Origin: a bacterium
Lineage (GTDB): Bacteria; SM23-31; JAUVVT01
NCBI GenBank assembly: GCA_030604505.1
Contig: JAUVVT010000067.1
Span: forward strand, 1 to 7,678
Length of the DNA stretch: 7,678 nucleotides
Direction: 5' to 3'
Numbering within the stretch: position 1 is the stretch's first letter; each line of letters starts with the position of its first letter. Below are positions 6,676 through 7,678 of the stretch, piece by piece. The position numbers were made by a program, and so were the translations under genes. The notes below the pieces were generated by a model. The model was not told the DNA's origin. It was given only the letters and a program-made list of their open reading frames with translations, and ran no database searches.

Positions 6676-7678
6676 CTAAACGAGACTTACTTTTTTCGCA
6701 TTACGGAAGATATGCAGGTCATTGCTGAGTCCTAAACCTGGACCCGTGGGAACATTAATGAGACCATTTTTAACTTTCAACGGTGGGTCATACCATATTC
6801 CTGTTGCGGACACTCTTCCCTTATATTCCTGGAATTTTCCAATATTCGGTGTACATGAGGCAAAGTGCAGCATATCAACATATCCAACTCCACTGCCTGA
6901 CATATGCACTGTAATTGGCATACCAGCCTTTTCAGCTATCCGTGCTACTCGAGCAGCGCGTATGAAACCACCATTGTAGTGCAAATCGGGTTGTACGATT
7001 TGTACGGCATTATTCAGAACCATCCACCTGAACCTGCGGAGACTGGTTTCCTGTTCACCACCGGCAATCGGTATAGTCAGAGCATCGGCAGCTTGCTTGG
7101 TTTCTTCCAGGTGATCAAACGGACACGGCTCCTCAAAAAAGTGTGCATTGATACCTTCGAGAAGTCTTCCTATTTCAATAGCTTTGGGGGCGTCATATGA
7201 ACCGTTGGAGTCGGCATGAATGGTGATATCATCACCAAGAACTTCACGGGCAAGGGGTATCAAGCCTTCTGTTCTGCCGGGTATGGAATCGGCATTTTTA
7301 CTCATACGTCCACCAACCTTAAACTTGACTGCCTTTGCTCCTGTCTCTTCGATTCGTTTAGATAATAATTCCACTTCTTCCTCCGGTGATGTATCGCGGC
7401 GTCCACTGGCAACATAAATGGCTATTTCACGCCGAAGTACACCACCAAGCAGTTCTCCGACGGGCTTACCCGCAATCTTCCCGAGAAGGTCCAATAAGCT
7501 AAACTCCACCCACGCCACACAATTCCACAGAGCCAAACCGGATAATTTGTAATTGCTGTTATGAACATAGACACCGTCTACGAGCGACTCAAGGTCACGG
7601 GCATCCTTGCCAAGAAAATAGGGAATAACAAGCTGCTGCAATATAGGATAGAGATAGTCGGTACGGCTGTTCGTGATG
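6676..7678 (-). CDS. Mandelate racemase/muconate lactonizing enzyme family protein (enolase superfamily), 5' end outside the window
   Basis: A partial gene. A TTG at 7641 could be taken as a start, but the frame is open to the window edge and the extra 12 codons (ITNSRTDYLYPI) read like the family's N-terminal capping domain, so the true start lies beyond 7678 and perhaps 40-50 residues are missing. Numbering from the codon at 7641, the barrel motifs are the KFK (Lys106-x-Lys108), metal ligands Asp144 (ADSN), Glu170 (FFEEP) and Glu196 (GGEQ), the Asp219/His246 pair (QPDLH, TVHMSG) and Glu272 (QEYKG). This KxK plus Asp/His set is that of the mandelate racemase subgroup, whose members abstract a proton next to a carboxylate, often to dehydrate or racemise acid sugars. 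All catalytic residues look intact, so an active cytoplasmic Mg-dependent enzyme is expected; the substrate cannot be named. No sugar kinase, aldolase or regulator is in view. G+C content is higher than in rnr. The stop is TAG. Confidence 0.92.
   Translation of the reverse strand, partial: ITNSRTDYLYPILQQLVIPYFLGKDARDLESLVDGVYVHNSNYKLSGLALWNCVAWVEFSLLDLLGKIAGKPVGELLGGVLRREIAIYVASGRRDTSPEEEVELLSKRIEETGAKAVKFKVGGRMSKNADSIPGRTEGLIPLAREVLGDDITIHADSNGSYDAPKAIEIGRLLEGINAHFFEEPCPFDHLEETKQAADALTIPIAGGEQETSLRRFRWMVLNNAVQIVQPDLHYNGGFIRAARVARIAEKAGMPITVHMSGSGVGYVDMLHFASCTPNIGKFQEYKGRVSATGIWYDPPLKVKNGLINVPTGPGLGLSNDLHIFRNAKKVSLV

Noticed and set aside
1..7678. Defence, CRISPR, phage or transposon system
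   Set aside because: No array of repeats, no nuclease or recombinase other than RNase R, and no phage-like gene can be read on either strand.

Overview
The window holds five protein-coding genes. Three lie on the + strand: an Nramp-like membrane transporter, an exported ceramidase-family hydrolase and an exported M55 D-aminopeptidase. Two lie on the - strand: ribonuclease R and an enolase-superfamily enzyme of the mandelate racemase type that runs off the right edge. I see no rRNA, tRNA, CRISPR array, transposase or phage gene.

Organism: a bacterium, probably uncultured, with a moderately AT-rich genome. RNase R is the only true housekeeping marker and does not settle the phylum from reading alone. 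Ceramidase-like proteins, mandelate racemase-type enzymes and divergent Nramp-like carriers without the metal motif are, from general knowledge, a frequent mix in large environmental genomes of Planctomycetes/Verrucomicrobia-type lineages and candidate phyla such as Latescibacteria or Poribacteria. That placement is a weak inference. Ribosome-binding sites are mixed: strong before the ceramidase-like gene, fair before the M55 gene, and absent or A-rich before the transporter and RNase R.

Layout: 1-193 is an AT-rich leader with an imperfect hairpin (48-85). 194-1594 is the transporter. 1595-1771 is a spacer ending in a strong Shine-Dalgarno. 1772-3286 is the ceramidase-like protein. 3287-3426 is an AT-rich spacer. 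3427-4308 is the M55 peptidase, whose 3' end overlaps the convergent RNase R gene (6419-4272) by 37 bp. 6420-6675 is an AT-rich gap with a possible RNase R promoter and a perfect hairpin. 6676-7678 is the mandelate racemase-type gene, missing its N-terminus.

How the genes may work together: the two exported hydrolases attack amide bonds (an N-acyl-type hydrolase family and a D-amino-acid peptidase), the transporter may import something, and the enolase-superfamily enzyme probably acts on an acid sugar. This would suit a scavenging lifestyle, but the spacers are wide, two genes are on the opposite strand, and base composition differs between genes. A single pathway is therefore not shown. The most notable observations are missing key residues: the transporter lacks the Nramp metal-binding motifs, and the ceramidase-like protein lacks a zinc-ligand histidine and the serine described for the bacterial enzyme. 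I found no convincing new defence, mobile or RNA-based system.
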